Shown piece after piece: positions 42,392-51,381 of a stretch of DNA of 64,000 nt; the first letter of the stretch is position 1; each line of letters begins with the position of its first letter. Origin of the DNA: Abditibacteriaceae bacterium. Lineage in GTDB: Bacteria; Armatimonadota; Abditibacteriia; Abditibacteriales; Abditibacteriaceae. Under the pieces are notes generated by a model, which saw nothing but the letters and a program-made list of their open reading frames with translations, did not search any database and was not told where the DNA came from. The stretch is taken from the NCBI GenBank assembly GCA_019239895.1, contig JAFAZH010000003.1, positions 31,698 through 95,697 on the forward strand, read 5' to 3'. Made by a program: the position numbers and the translations under genes.

Positions 42392-43057
42392 TTAGTGTAT
42401 CTCTTTTGGATAGTGTGGATTAGAGCAGTTATAGGCAAAGGGTTTGCTATGCCCATCATAATATAAGCGGTTCCACCATCCTTGATGATCGTAACCGTCA
42501 TATTTGCCAATATAGATGGCTGGACAAGCAGCCTTATCTTGTATGAGCCTTGTCCCTCCACTGGAATCATCTATACTGGCTGCTCCAATACCCGTCGGCG
42601 TTGGCTTCCAGCCCAGATAGTCATAACTTGTCGAATTCGTAACTGTAACTGGAAGCAAGCCATTGCCGTTATTCCCAGAGTAAACCGTTCCGATGTAGGG
42701 GACACGTTTATCAACTGGGCATCGCCAAACTGACTGAGAATGGAGATAAGGGTGCAGGCTTACGACTAATAGATGACTTTTCTCTACCGGAACCCCTGTA
42801 GACGGCATAAACTGAGTCGCGCTATGGATTTGGCTCGGATAAGGCGGCAATAGTCCCGCATTATCGCTGGCATACATAACACAGGCGGCATGAATCTGAT
42901 GCAAGTTACTAGCGCAAGAGGTCATGTAGCTTTTATTGCGCACGCTGTTGAATACAGAGAAGAGAAGTCCTGCTAGCACCAGGACAATACCACAGACGAT
43001 AAGTAGCTCAACGAGAGTGAACCCGGAAGATTTACTCGAAGGGACTGATTTTGCCAT
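42392..43057 (-). CDS. integron cassette: type II secretion/pilin-like prepilin
   Basis: 221 residues. GFTLVELLIVCGIVLVLAGL is a prepilin N-terminal cleavage and methylation motif (cleavage before Phe after Gly). It is followed by NLHQIHAACVMYASDNAGLL and a C-terminal YYDGHSKPFAYNCSNPHY, as in the DUF1559-like or H-X9-DG pseudopilins common in Armatimonadota and Planctomycetota. Prepilin peptidase would process it and place it in the membrane or a pseudopilus. It lies between two attC sites, which is unusual cargo. An overlapping ORF at 42289-42570 is rejected. Confidence 0.88.
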   Translation of the reverse strand: MAKSVPSSKSSGFTLVELLIVCGIVLVLAGLLFSVFNSVRNKSYMTSCASNLHQIHAACVMYASDNAGLLPPYPSQIHSATQFMPSTGVPVEKSHLLVVSLHPYLHSQSVWRCPVDKRVPYIGTVYSGNNGNGLLPVTVTNSTSYDYLGWKPTPTGIGAASIDDSSGGTRLIQDKAACPAIYIGKYDGYDHQGWWNRLYYDGHSKPFAYNCSNPHYPKEIH

Positions 43058-43127
43058 ATTTACTGAGACTCTCTGGCCGATTGCTATTTGGTGGCATTAT
43101 GACACGCAGTAGAGCCGCGCGCAAGCA

Positions 43128-43211
43128 ACCCAACGCTCAGCTCACCCGCGCCGCAAGGCAGAGCGAGGCACGAGCGGAGCCTGGAGGCGTCGGTTGAAGC
43201 TTCTGTTTGGC
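43128..43211. repeat. attC site, array 2
   Basis: Left box ACCCAAC (43128) fits; right box GTTTGGC (43205) deviates at one position. Body CGCGCCGCAAGGC ... GGCGTCGGTTGAAGC as in sister sites. Confidence 0.8.
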
Positions 43212-43263
43212 CAGTGCCTGCGTATACCTATAGCACAATTGTTGGCAAAACACAGTGGTTGCC

Positions 43264-43824
43264 TCATGCCGTGTACTCAGGCGGCTCCCAAGTCTTTTTA
43301 ATGCCGATTACAGTCCATCGCCCACCGTTAAGCACGACGGTATAGCGGTAGCCTTGCGTCCACACCCACCCCGCATAGTAGCTGCCTTCAACGGACACGC
43401 TGAATCGGTTCAACCACTTGAGATGGCTGATATAACAGATGATACCATTTTGCCCGGTGCGCTTATCGAAGACATTGTGACGCGCATTTTCACTGAGCGC
43501 CCAGCCTTCGTGTTTCGGTCGTGGATAACGACGGCACTGCGAAACGGCTTTTACGGGCGGCTGATGATGGGTGAAGCACCGCATGACCCGATGGCTGGGA
43601 TCACGGTCGTTTTTTAGTGAGAGAAAGAAGACGTGGAAACCTGGCCTTCGACCCTGGTAAATTTCGCCCTGCGTGTCGTCGAATGGCACCGCGCTCATTT
43701 GATAGCGAAACACCGCTTCTTCAATGGCCTCTTGGGAGGCCATTTGATGCTTAGTGGCGGCGGAGCTTGGGCTATCAATATACAGCAAGGCCAAAAGCAC
43801 TATGAAGATCGCCGACCGTCTCAC
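43264..43824 (-). CDS. integron cassette: exported protein, unknown
   Basis: 186 residues, signal peptide MRRSAIFIVLLALLYIDSPS then SAA. The mature domain begins QEAIEEAVFRYQM (a motif seen at the start of some lipoproteins of similar length) and includes KWLNRFSVSVEGSYYAGWVW and YTVVLNGGRWTVIGIKKTWE. No function known. Cassette-bounded by attC 43883 and 43128. Confidence 0.65.
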   Translation of the reverse strand: MRRSAIFIVLLALLYIDSPSSAATKHQMASQEAIEEAVFRYQMSAVPFDDTQGEIYQGRRPGFHVFFLSLKNDRDPSHRVMRCFTHHQPPVKAVSQCRRYPRPKHEGWALSENARHNVFDKRTGQNGIICYISHLKWLNRFSVSVEGSYYAGWVWTQGYRYTVVLNGGRWTVIGIKKTWEPPEYTA

Positions 43825-43882
43825 GGTGTCTAATTCCCCTGAATGAACTCAGTTAAGGCAGGTCATCAATCTCCGAATAGCG

Positions 43883-43959
43883 GCCCAACGCCAAAGCCAG
43901 CCGCCCTGGAAGTGGAGCGCAGCGGAACTAGAAGGGTAGGTTGCACTGCCTTGTTGAGC
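43883..43959. repeat. attC site, array 2
   Basis: 77 bp, GCCCAAC and GTTGAGC boxes. Confidence 0.92.
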
Positions 43960-43965
43960 CGCTGT

Positions 43966-44340
43966 CTATGGACTATTGTCCTTTTCATAGTTGTACAGTG
44001 TTAAGGCAAAGACTATATATCCCGACTGAAAGCCCATGTTGGTGCGGATATTCCCTTGCTCATCAAACTTACCTTCTGTAGCTAAGCCCGGAAACGTAAA
44101 GGTGATGGTTTCGCCATGAATGCTGTAACGCCCTTTGCCAACATTGCCGGGGGTTGGATGCTTAGTTAAGAGAAACACACCATCTGACAGCAGTTCCAGG
44201 TTATAACTACTGCCATCCGAAAAATGACAGGTATAGGTATTAAGGGTAGTGGCTCTAGACCACCGAGCCACCAGAAACACCGTCACCCCTAAAGCAATAG
44301 CGGTAATTAATAGGTAACGATGAGTGAGATTTGCCCTCAT
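43966..44340 (-). CDS. integron cassette: membrane-anchored small protein, unknown
   Basis: 124 residues from MRANLTHRYLLITAIALGVT at 44340. One N-terminal hydrophobic segment, then a beta-rich domain (TYTCHFSDGSSYNLELLSDG, GKGRYSIHGETITFTFPG), probably periplasmic. No family recognised. The stop is 6 bp from attC 43883. Confidence 0.65.
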   Translation of the reverse strand: MRANLTHRYLLITAIALGVTVFLVARWSRATTLNTYTCHFSDGSSYNLELLSDGVFLLTKHPTPGNVGKGRYSIHGETITFTFPGLATEGKFDEQGNIRTNMGFQSGYIVFALTLYNYEKDNSP

Positions 44341-44421
44341 TGTCCTCTTGAGCATACCAAATCGTCAACTCCTTATGCTCTTATTCCTATAACAATAAGA
44401 CCTTCGATAGAACTGCACGCA

Positions 44422-44470
44422 GCACAACGCCAGGCTCAGTCGCCCCGGATGGAACAAACGCAGCGCAGCT
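44422..44470. repeat. degenerate attC remnant, array-2 end
   Basis: GCACAACGCCAGGCTCAGTC resembles the left half of the attC sites, with ACGCAGCGCAGC after; the right box is missing. Marks the end of array 2. The ORF over it is a repeat translation. Confidence 0.5.
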
Positions 44471-44784
44471 TGCGCCTGTGACCACACATCCGGCGGATAA
44501 TCGGGCGAAGCAAGGCAAGATAAAGATGAGCAGCTAAGCCTGATTAGTGGCGCTGGATCAGATGCTGAGTCAGGCGCTGCCGCACTATTCACCTTACTAT
44601 TCATCTTGGCATCCTTGCTCTAATTATAAGTAATCTGGCAACAGATTATTATGGATGGTTCTGCTGCTAATGGATAAGAGCAAGCTGCTTGGCTTTCTGC
44701 TATCATTGAGGTGATTGCTACCTCAACACGCCTTTACGGGACATTGCTTGAAGAGGGCTTAATCCTTAAGGGGCTTAGGACGCC

Positions 44785-46008
44785 ATGCTTTCATCTCACA
44801 CGGAACCGATCCTGCCCTTGAAGCCGACTGGGGCGGCTGACCGCTATATCGCTTTGGATGTGCTGCGGGGCTTCGCCCTGTTGGGTGTGCTGCTGGTCAA
44901 CGCCGTCACCTTCTTTCGGATTTCCCTGTTTGAGCAGATCATGACTTTCCACACTGATCCCGGCTGGGTCAATCATGTCGTGGATGTGCTGGTCGCCGGG
45001 TTGCTCGAATTCAAAGCCGTCACTTTGTTTTCCTGGCTGTTTGGGGTTGGCGTTGGCGTGCAGACCGAGCGTGTGGGCGCACGGGGCCGGAACACACGAG
45101 GGTTTCTGGTGCGGCGGTTTTTGGTGCTGCTGGTCTTTGGCCTCTGTCACCTGTTCCTGATCTCGAATGTGGACGTGCTGACGCTCTACGCGGTTTGCGG
45201 GCTACTGTTGGTGCCATTCATTGAACTGCCTGCGACGGCTCTGGCCGGGCTGGGCGTCCTCTTGATTGCGCTCTCCTTTGTGCTGCCCTTTGGGGCCATT
45301 CTGCCTTCCGAGGCGATGATGCGCACGCAGGGTGCGCTCGCCACGCATCTCTATGCCACCGGCAGTTACCCTGACATCCTGAGATTCCGCTGGCAGGAGA
45401 CCTGGCACTTCATCTTTCCGCTCCTCGTCTATATTCTGCCCAGGACCCTCGGCTTGATGCTGCTGGGCATGGCAACCTGGCGGGCCGGTGTCTTGCAGCA
45501 ACCGGCCCGGCATCGCAAGCTGTTACTGGTCATCGTGGTCGGGGCGGGGCTGATGGGTGGAGTAGCCACCGGGCTTCAAGTGTTTAGCCAATCTTCCGGG
45601 CATGACCTCATCGCCGGGTTGCCGCCCAAACTGTTAGATGCGGGTTCATATATGCCGCTGGCTTTGGCCTATGCCGCTGCGCTGCTGCTGTGGCTGAGTT
45701 TTATCCAGCCGGGAGCCGGGTTGATATCGGTGGCTGCGCTGGGGCAAATGGCCCTGACTAACTATCTCGTGCAGTCGGTGGTGTTGAGCTTGATTTTCTA
45801 CGGCTACGGGGCGGGATTGTGCGGGCGGCTCGGCTCCGCGCCGACTCTGTTGCTTGGCTTGATGATTTACGGGGTCCAACTCCTGGCCAGCCGCGCCTGG
45901 CTCGCGCACTACCGCTTCGGCCCGTTCGAGTGGGTCTGGCGCTCCCTGACCTATGGGCAACGACAACCCATGCGACGGCTGGAACGGCTGGGCGGTGGCG
46001 ACCTGTGA
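44785..46008 (+). CDS. DUF418 family membrane protein
   Basis: 407 residues. RYIALDVLRGFALLGVLLVN is the family N-terminus, and about nine or ten hydrophobic segments follow. The DUF418 C-terminal domain is visible as ALGQMALTNYLVQSVVLSLI then FYGYGAGL and FGPFEWVWRSLTYGQRQPM, its closing signature. Inner membrane; role unproven, possibly transport or acyltransfer. Convergent with the halogenase-like gene. Confidence 0.9.
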   Translation: MLSSHTEPILPLKPTGAADRYIALDVLRGFALLGVLLVNAVTFFRISLFEQIMTFHTDPGWVNHVVDVLVAGLLEFKAVTLFSWLFGVGVGVQTERVGARGRNTRGFLVRRFLVLLVFGLCHLFLISNVDVLTLYAVCGLLLVPFIELPATALAGLGVLLIALSFVLPFGAILPSEAMMRTQGALATHLYATGSYPDILRFRWQETWHFIFPLLVYILPRTLGLMLLGMATWRAGVLQQPARHRKLLLVIVVGAGLMGGVATGLQVFSQSSGHDLIAGLPPKLLDAGSYMPLALAYAAALLLWLSFIQPGAGLISVAALGQMALTNYLVQSVVLSLIFYGYGAGLCGRLGSAPTLLLGLMIYGVQLLASRAWLAHYRFGPFEWVWRSLTYGQRQPMRRLERLGGGDL

Positions 46009-46043
46009 CGACGCGCTCAGTGAGCCGCCCTCTACTCTAACCT

Positions 46044-47603
46044 TCAGACGGTTGCAAACCCGCAACGCGCCAGCAAGTTAGTCAATTCCTCATGCGTGGC
46101 ACCCAATTTATCGGCAGCAGCGAAGAGGTCTTGAGCATCCACCGGATACCTGTTGTGCCGGTCGGTGCGCGTCAGCCCCGCCACATCGAAGGGGGCAATG
46201 GCCGCTTTTATATCCGCCATCAATTGTGCCCGGCTGGAGGGAGTGAGAGGTTGCAGCGCCCGTTCGCAGCAGGCGCGGGCGGCTGGGCCAAAGCGTGGGT
46301 GGTCATGTAACAAAAAGCCCCCGGCCAGTTGAGGCTTATCCAATCGTCGCGCGGTTTCCGTAAAACTGGCAGCGGCAAAATAGAGGAGAGATAAAGCGGC
46401 GAACAGCTCAAAGTCATGCATGTTCGCATAGAGGGCGGCCACCATGCGCTCGGCAGCTAACAACTCCTGGGTGGTATGCAGTGCATAGCGTTGCAGTTGC
46501 TCCGTGAAGCGTGGCGTATCCCAATCATTAGCCAGGGCCTCCCCCAAACGTAGCACCCCTAAAAGCGTTAAGGGAAATCCGGTAGAAAGCAGAGGATCAA
46601 TGAACCCGGCAGCCGAGGGCAGCATGGCCCACCCCGGCCCCACCCCGGCCCCACTGCGAAACGCGAGGCGCGGCGCATGGATAAACGGCATGGTGGCATG
46701 GGCAGTTTCAAACTGCTGGCGCACGGTTGGCAGTCGTCCTAACAACCGCTCCCACGCCGGTGCGCCTTCGGACAAACGCAACTCCTGGGCTAAGTCGTCT
46801 TTGATTGCAACCCCGGCGCTGGTGATGCCGTTATTGAAGCGCAGCACCCACATCCAGCCGCCATCGAAAACATGATGCACAGCCGCATCATCAAGGGGAT
46901 AAGGTGGGACTTCCGCTTTAGTTAGCCCCGCCATATCTTCCAGGCGTTGTACATCGGTAAAATGGGTGAATAACCCTTGCGTCGGCGGCAAGTGTTCCAG
47001 CGCGATTTCAGGCAGTTGCAGGGTGCGATGCAGAAAACCACGCGGCCCGGTCGCATCCACTAAGAAACGAGCAAGCACTGTAAAGCTTTGGCCGTGTCGC
47101 TGGCACTGTAGCGTGGCCCCCTCATTACTCACCGCCACATCATGGATGGATGTCTCATCATAATAATCGGCTCCTGCTTGCTGCGCTTCCTGCATCAGAA
47201 AATGGTCGAAATCGGGGCGATACCAGTGCGTATCCGAAATACCGTCGTGAGGGCTGGCGGCGACCAGTAATTGGTGCCAGTGGCGGTCATCGTCAATATA
47301 AGGTGCATCAAAGGTGTGATGGAGAAACGTGAAGCCGCGTTTGAGACCAACACTCACTTGCGGATAACTGCGTTGCCAGGTGCCCCACTTGGTGAGCGGC
47401 AGCAGGCGCGGCAGATCGTAGCGCGTCGCCAACTCTTCAAGCAACAGATTGGCTACAGGTGTAGAGGATTCACCGATGGCAAAGCGCGGGTGCTTCGTCT
47501 TTTCCAGCAAGACAACCGAGAGTCCCAGGCGACGGGCAATCATCGCCAGCAATGACCCAGAGAAGCCAGAGCCAACAATGCCTATATCGTAAGCCTCCTT
47601 CAT
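46044..47603 (-). CDS. FAD-dependent halogenase-like oxidoreductase
   Basis: 519 residues. IGIVGSGFSGSLLAMIARRL is the FAD-binding GxGxxG (Gly10-Gly15), and RFAIGESSTPVANLLLEELA is the GES/TP motif of the flavin-dependent halogenase group. FLVDATGPRGFLHRTL and GGWMWVLRFNNGITSAGVAI match its later parts; the WxWxI motif appears as WMWVLRF. AMLPSAAGFIDPLLSTGFPL fits too. It may halogenate or oxidise a substrate; the diagnostic motifs are only partly met. The start overlaps the radical SAM stop by 4 bp (ATGA), so the two are coupled. Confidence 0.8.
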   Translation of the reverse strand: MKEAYDIGIVGSGFSGSLLAMIARRLGLSVVLLEKTKHPRFAIGESSTPVANLLLEELATRYDLPRLLPLTKWGTWQRSYPQVSVGLKRGFTFLHHTFDAPYIDDDRHWHQLLVAASPHDGISDTHWYRPDFDHFLMQEAQQAGADYYDETSIHDVAVSNEGATLQCQRHGQSFTVLARFLVDATGPRGFLHRTLQLPEIALEHLPPTQGLFTHFTDVQRLEDMAGLTKAEVPPYPLDDAAVHHVFDGGWMWVLRFNNGITSAGVAIKDDLAQELRLSEGAPAWERLLGRLPTVRQQFETAHATMPFIHAPRLAFRSGAGVGPGWAMLPSAAGFIDPLLSTGFPLTLLGVLRLGEALANDWDTPRFTEQLQRYALHTTQELLAAERMVAALYANMHDFELFAALSLLYFAAASFTETARRLDKPQLAGGFLLHDHPRFGPAARACCERALQPLTPSSRAQLMADIKAAIAPFDVAGLTRTDRHNRYPVDAQDLFAAADKLGATHEELTNLLARCGFATV

Positions 47604-48586
47604 ACCGATTCACCACAGCCAGGGCAGGTAAAGCCCGGTGCGATTTGCTGCTTGAAGTTCATCTGTTTTAACCTTTCTTCTCGAACGGGCAAGCAGTCAT
47701 CACAGCTTGAGAACTGCGCCAAATCCCACACATCCGCAAAGACGCGTGCTTTCGGATGCTTTTGCACGCGAGTTAAAGCATAGGCGAAGGCAGCTTCCAG
47801 GCTACTCAATTTCGGAGGTGAGAAATGGCCCTGTGCCATGAGCACGTCCAAGGCTCCATTGCCGGGACGGGTTGGAATGAGTGCCACCACCTCCGCGCCA
47901 CAATCGAGGGCAAAGTCTACCGAACGCTCGGCCCAATAGACTCCTTCAGCTTCATCCATAAAGGGCGGCTTCACTAAAACAAAAACCCGTAACGCCACAG
48001 CATGTTGTTGCAGTAGATGCGCCGTTGCCGCAAATCGTTCCAACGTCATGCGCTTGTTGAGAAGCGGCCCAATCTCAGGATGCACCGTTTCTAATCCCAT
48101 CGCCACTTCCAGTTGCCCTTGCAGCATTCCCTGAAAACGCCAGCACGCCTCACCCACCAGCGAAGGATGACACTCCACAATGACCCGTTCAAAGCCTTGC
48201 AAGCGAGAAGCAATAGCAGCATAGTCCTCGCGGGGAATGGCGCGAGGATCGAAGAAACTGCCGCTATTATACAGCTTGATTTGACGGGCGGCTGGCAAGC
48301 GTTGCAAAGCATAATCTATTTGTGCCGTAATCGCGCCAGGCGGCACCGTAGTCGTGAGCGTATTGCGCCAGAGGTCGCACATCAGGCAGCGCCAGGGACA
48401 CTCGCGGTTGGTCAGAAAGACGGTGGCTACCGGCACCACTTCGCTGTTCGCGGCCCGCTCCGGCTCCACCAAGTAGGCATAGGGGCGTAGCGGGTTTACC
48501 TCGTGGCGAGCAGGCCGGTGATCCAGAATCCAACGGTCGCGTGCGGCGGGAGTTGTAGGATAGGGTATGGAGTCAGGTAGAGTCAT
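47600..48586 (-). CDS. radical SAM protein
   Basis: 328 residues. RECPWRCLMCDLWRN holds the CxxxCxxC cluster ligands Cys63, Cys67 and Cys70. IKLYNSGSFFDPRAIP and VAMGLETVHPEIGPLLNKRM give the SAM-binding barrel. The tail has two more pairs, FSSCDDCLPV and FTCPGCGESV, which could hold an auxiliary cluster or zinc. It resembles the Elp3/MiaB-like group that includes archaeosine-synthase partners. Coupled by 4-bp overlap to the following halogenase-like gene. Confidence 0.88.
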   Translation of the reverse strand: MTLPDSIPYPTTPAARDRWILDHRPARHEVNPLRPYAYLVEPERAANSEVVPVATVFLTNRECPWRCLMCDLWRNTLTTTVPPGAITAQIDYALQRLPAARQIKLYNSGSFFDPRAIPREDYAAIASRLQGFERVIVECHPSLVGEACWRFQGMLQGQLEVAMGLETVHPEIGPLLNKRMTLERFAATAHLLQQHAVALRVFVLVKPPFMDEAEGVYWAERSVDFALDCGAEVVALIPTRPGNGALDVLMAQGHFSPPKLSSLEAAFAYALTRVQKHPKARVFADVWDLAQFSSCDDCLPVREERLKQMNFKQQIAPGFTCPGCGESV

Positions 48587-48589
48587 TGG

Positions 48590-48740
48590 CCCTCACCCCC
48601 GGCCCCTCTCCCAATACTGGTAGAGGGGAGGTCAGACTCTTCTGCTTCCCATAGTGCAAAGGTATGTCGGATTCACGCGAGTGAGCCGTCCCTTGTGCTC
48701 CCCTCTCCCAGCAGTGGGAGAGGGGCCGGGGGTGAGGGCC
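48590..48740. repeat. inverted-repeat element (GGCCCTCACCCCCGGCCCC family), copy 2
   Basis: Arms GGCCCTCACCCCCGGCCCCT and their complement around about 80 bp, inside the gap between the radical SAM and asparagine-synthase-like genes. No small peptide ORF seen in the gap. Confidence 0.75.
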
Positions 48741-48745
48741 ACTCC

Positions 48746-50065
48746 TTACACATACAGCGATAAAAACTGCTTGCGGTAATCCGCTTCACGCGATGGCAAG
48801 TGTTGGCGCAGCGTAGCTTCTGGCACGGCACCATGTTGGAAGCGGCGCTTGGGGAAAGTTGGCATCTCTAAACCTGTAATGGCTTTAACACCGCGAGAGA
48901 CGATTTCACCTTTGAGCGCGTAAAGCTGCTCGACATCATAGTGCGTTAGCTCGATGAAGGGGATGCCTTCAGCCACAGCGATTACGTCGGGACGGGTAAA
49001 GGGACTGAAGCCTTCAAAGCCGCAATACTGGGCCGGGGCATAGGTGCGCGCATAGGAGCGGCTAAGGCCGCCGCTATAGGTGAGGGAGTGCTTAATCTTA
49101 CCGACGCCCCAGCCTTCCTGGTAGAGCATCTGGTTATTAATCACACTGCGGATGGTGAGTTCCGGGTTTTCTTCAATTGGGTAGTCTTTCAGGTTCTCAT
49201 CACCGCCATCGCCATCTATAAGGTAGCGCCAGGACGGGTAACGCTCGCGGATGCCACGACAGAGCGCGAGCGCCATTGTCGCCGACTCAATATCCAGGGG
49301 TTTGTAATCTTCCACCACGCGAATGGTTTCCGCCACATCGAGTTGCGCAAGATCGGCTTCAATCGGTTCCAGGAAGAGACCCAGGCCCAGAGCCTCCAGA
49401 AACTCTTTAGCTTGCTCGATGTCGGGGCCACCACCTAAGTCGAGCGTAAAGGCTTTGAGACGGCCCAAGTTCAAGCCCAATTTCTGCATTAGGTGATAGG
49501 TGGTAAGGAAAACTGCGCCGCTATCCACGCCGCCCGAAAAGCAGACGCCCAGGGGAGCCTCAACCGGAATGCGATCAAGCCAATGGACGATTTCGTGGGC
49601 CAGGGCACCGATGTAAGCGCGGCCAATCTCATCCAGATCAGTGGAGAAGGCATCGCGTTGTGGCTCAAAGAAACGAGTGTAAGTGGGGTCGGGGTCAGGA
49701 CAGCCAACCAGTTGAATTTCGACCACATAATGCGCGGGCACCATGCGCGTGTAGCTGGGGTGAAACTGATCGTCGAGTCCCTCGGCTTGCAGACATTTAT
49801 AAATGGCATCAATGCGATCCGCCACAATCAACGCTGGCCCTTCCTTTCGCTTGGCCAGAAAGTAGCGCAGGGGCCGGTCTAAGGAACGCGCCATGCGGAC
49901 GGTCTTACCCTCGCGTGCCAGCAATGCAAACGAACCTTCAATAGCGCGCACCGCCGCCGCATCGCCGCGCAAAACCCGCTCACGCGCCTCGTCCACGCTC
50001 ATATTATAAATGTGGTTGGCCTGGGGGTTGGTCAGGTCAACCACACGCTCGATATAGTGATCCAT
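48746..50065 (-). CDS. asparagine-synthase-related protein lacking the N-terminal Cys
   Basis: 439 residues. The synthetase domain has the PP-loop GVCFSGGVDSGAVFLTTYHL (residues 177-183) and LIDGDGGDENLKDYPIEEN, as in AsnB and beta-lactam synthetases. The N-terminal domain resembles a glutaminase (AIEGSFALLAREGKTVRMAR) but starts MDHYIERV, with no Cys2 nucleophile, so it cannot release ammonia from glutamine in the usual way. It would form an amide or ring through an acyl-AMP. Same strand as, and about 160 bp upstream of, the radical SAM gene. Confidence 0.85.
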   Translation of the reverse strand: MDHYIERVVDLTNPQANHIYNMSVDEARERVLRGDAAAVRAIEGSFALLAREGKTVRMARSLDRPLRYFLAKRKEGPALIVADRIDAIYKCLQAEGLDDQFHPSYTRMVPAHYVVEIQLVGCPDPDPTYTRFFEPQRDAFSTDLDEIGRAYIGALAHEIVHWLDRIPVEAPLGVCFSGGVDSGAVFLTTYHLMQKLGLNLGRLKAFTLDLGGGPDIEQAKEFLEALGLGLFLEPIEADLAQLDVAETIRVVEDYKPLDIESATMALALCRGIRERYPSWRYLIDGDGGDENLKDYPIEENPELTIRSVINNQMLYQEGWGVGKIKHSLTYSGGLSRSYARTYAPAQYCGFEGFSPFTRPDVIAVAEGIPFIELTHYDVEQLYALKGEIVSRGVKAITGLEMPTFPKRRFQHGAVPEATLRQHLPSREADYRKQFLSLYV

Positions 50066-50109
50066 CGTTGTCTCCTGATTCTCGGCTTGGTATCAAGGAT
50101 TATATCATG

Positions 50110-50304
50110 AGAACCTAACCCCCCGTCCCCCTTCCCGGCACGGGAAGGGGGTGTCAGAGGACAAGCGCCGGGTTGGACTCAAGAATACATGCCTTCGTGG
50201 ATTATACACAGTTCAGAAGTTTTCTATGCTCTGCCTGTTTTACTTTAGAGCGAGAGTTAGACACCCCCTTCCCGTGCCGGGAAGGGGGACGGGGGGTTAG
50301 GTCT
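50110..50304. repeat. inverted-repeat element (CCCCCTTCCCGNNNCGGGAAG family), copy 2
   Basis: TAACCCCCCGTCCCCCTTCC then CGGCACGGGAAGGGGGTGTC, and the exact complementary arm at the right. The right arm encodes the C-terminus of the neighbouring oxygenase gene (PNPPSPFPAREGGV). Confidence 0.8.
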
Positions 50305-51381
50305 TAACACCGCATCCGTCTCTTCCACCAATCGCGTCACCAACTCAGCCGCCGTCTGGCGATGTGCCAGGCGCACGCCCTGACCTGCCCAGAGCGACAG
50401 AAACTCGGCTTTCCCCTCCTGTCCTGCCGCAGCACGCAGAGGCCGCGTCAAGGTGTTTTGCAACGGGTAGGACAGAATATCAGGCGCATCAGGAGCGTGC
50501 GCGTCATCAGCTTGCTCGACTTCATTCATGAATCGGTTGACGATGCCGCGTGCGGGACGACCGGAAAAGGCGCGTGTCACGCGGGTCTCATCTTCACGGG
50601 CACTTAGGATGGCATCTTTATACGCTTCCGGGATGCCAGCCTCATCGCAGGTCAAGAAAGCAGTGCCCATTTGCACCGCACTCGCGCCCAGGCACAACGC
50701 AGCCGCGATACCGCGCCCATCCATAATGCCGCCAGAGGCAATGACGGGCACCTGAACAGCATCCACCACAGCAGGCACCAGGGCCATTGTGCCGATGAGT
50801 GAAGCGTTAAAATCTCCGGCGAAAGTGCCGCGATGCGCCCCGGCTTCGGCTCCCTGCGCAACGATGGCATCCACCCCGGCGGCTTCAAGAATAACGGCCT
50901 CTTCCACGGTGGTTGCGGTGCCGATCAAAAACATGCCGCGTGCCTTGATTTCCGCAATGGCTGCACCGGGCAGAACCCCAAAGGTAAAGCTAAAGACCGC
51001 CGCGCCGCTGTCCAGGGTCGCTGCCAGCACTTCATTGAAAGGGTCGGGGACGGGCGTCGGCAGGGTGGGCGCTGGCAAACCCATTTCCTCATGATAAGGC
51101 GCAATGCGTTCTAATGCGGTGTTGGCATTGGCAGGCAGGCCGAGTTCAGGTAAGGGTGCAAAGACGTTAATCCCAAACGGTCGCGCCGTGAGTGCCCGCA
51201 CCCGCCGCGCCTGTCCCACGATTTTCTCGCTCGTTAAATAAGCTGCTGGCAAAAAGCCCAGGCCACCGGCCTCGCAGACTGCCGCCACCATTTCCGGCGT
51301 CGTGCCCCCACCCGCCATCGGAGCCTGGATAATGGGATGCTTTAAGCTTAGTCGTTGGGTCAAAGCCGTCTGGATTGGCAT
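50257..51381 (-). CDS. nitronate monooxygenase/FabK-like flavoprotein
   Basis: 374 residues. HPIIQAPMAGGGTTPEMVAA is the N-terminal signature of 2-nitropropane dioxygenase-like enzymes. VDAIVAQGAEAGAHRGTFAG and VPVIASGGIMDGRGIAAALC then LGASAVQMGTAFLTC build the FMN-binding barrel. They oxidise nitronates or, in the FabK branch, reduce enoyl-ACP; the GGHxG-like QGAEAGAHRG favours the former. The last 14 residues derive from an inverted repeat. Confidence 0.9.
   Translation of the reverse strand: MPIQTALTQRLSLKHPIIQAPMAGGGTTPEMVAAVCEAGGLGFLPAAYLTSEKIVGQARRVRALTARPFGINVFAPLPELGLPANANTALERIAPYHEEMGLPAPTLPTPVPDPFNEVLAATLDSGAAVFSFTFGVLPGAAIAEIKARGMFLIGTATTVEEAVILEAAGVDAIVAQGAEAGAHRGTFAGDFNASLIGTMALVPAVVDAVQVPVIASGGIMDGRGIAAALCLGASAVQMGTAFLTCDEAGIPEAYKDAILSAREDETRVTRAFSGRPARGIVNRFMNEVEQADDAHAPDAPDILSYPLQNTLTRPLRAAAGQEGKAEFLSLWAGQGVRLAHRQTAAELVTRLVEETDAVLRPNPPSPFPAREGGV

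Noticed and set aside
42289..42570. ORF overlapping the prepilin 3' end and running into attC
   Set aside because: The prepilin frame has a clear family motif and its own stop; this one has no family and uses attC as its end.
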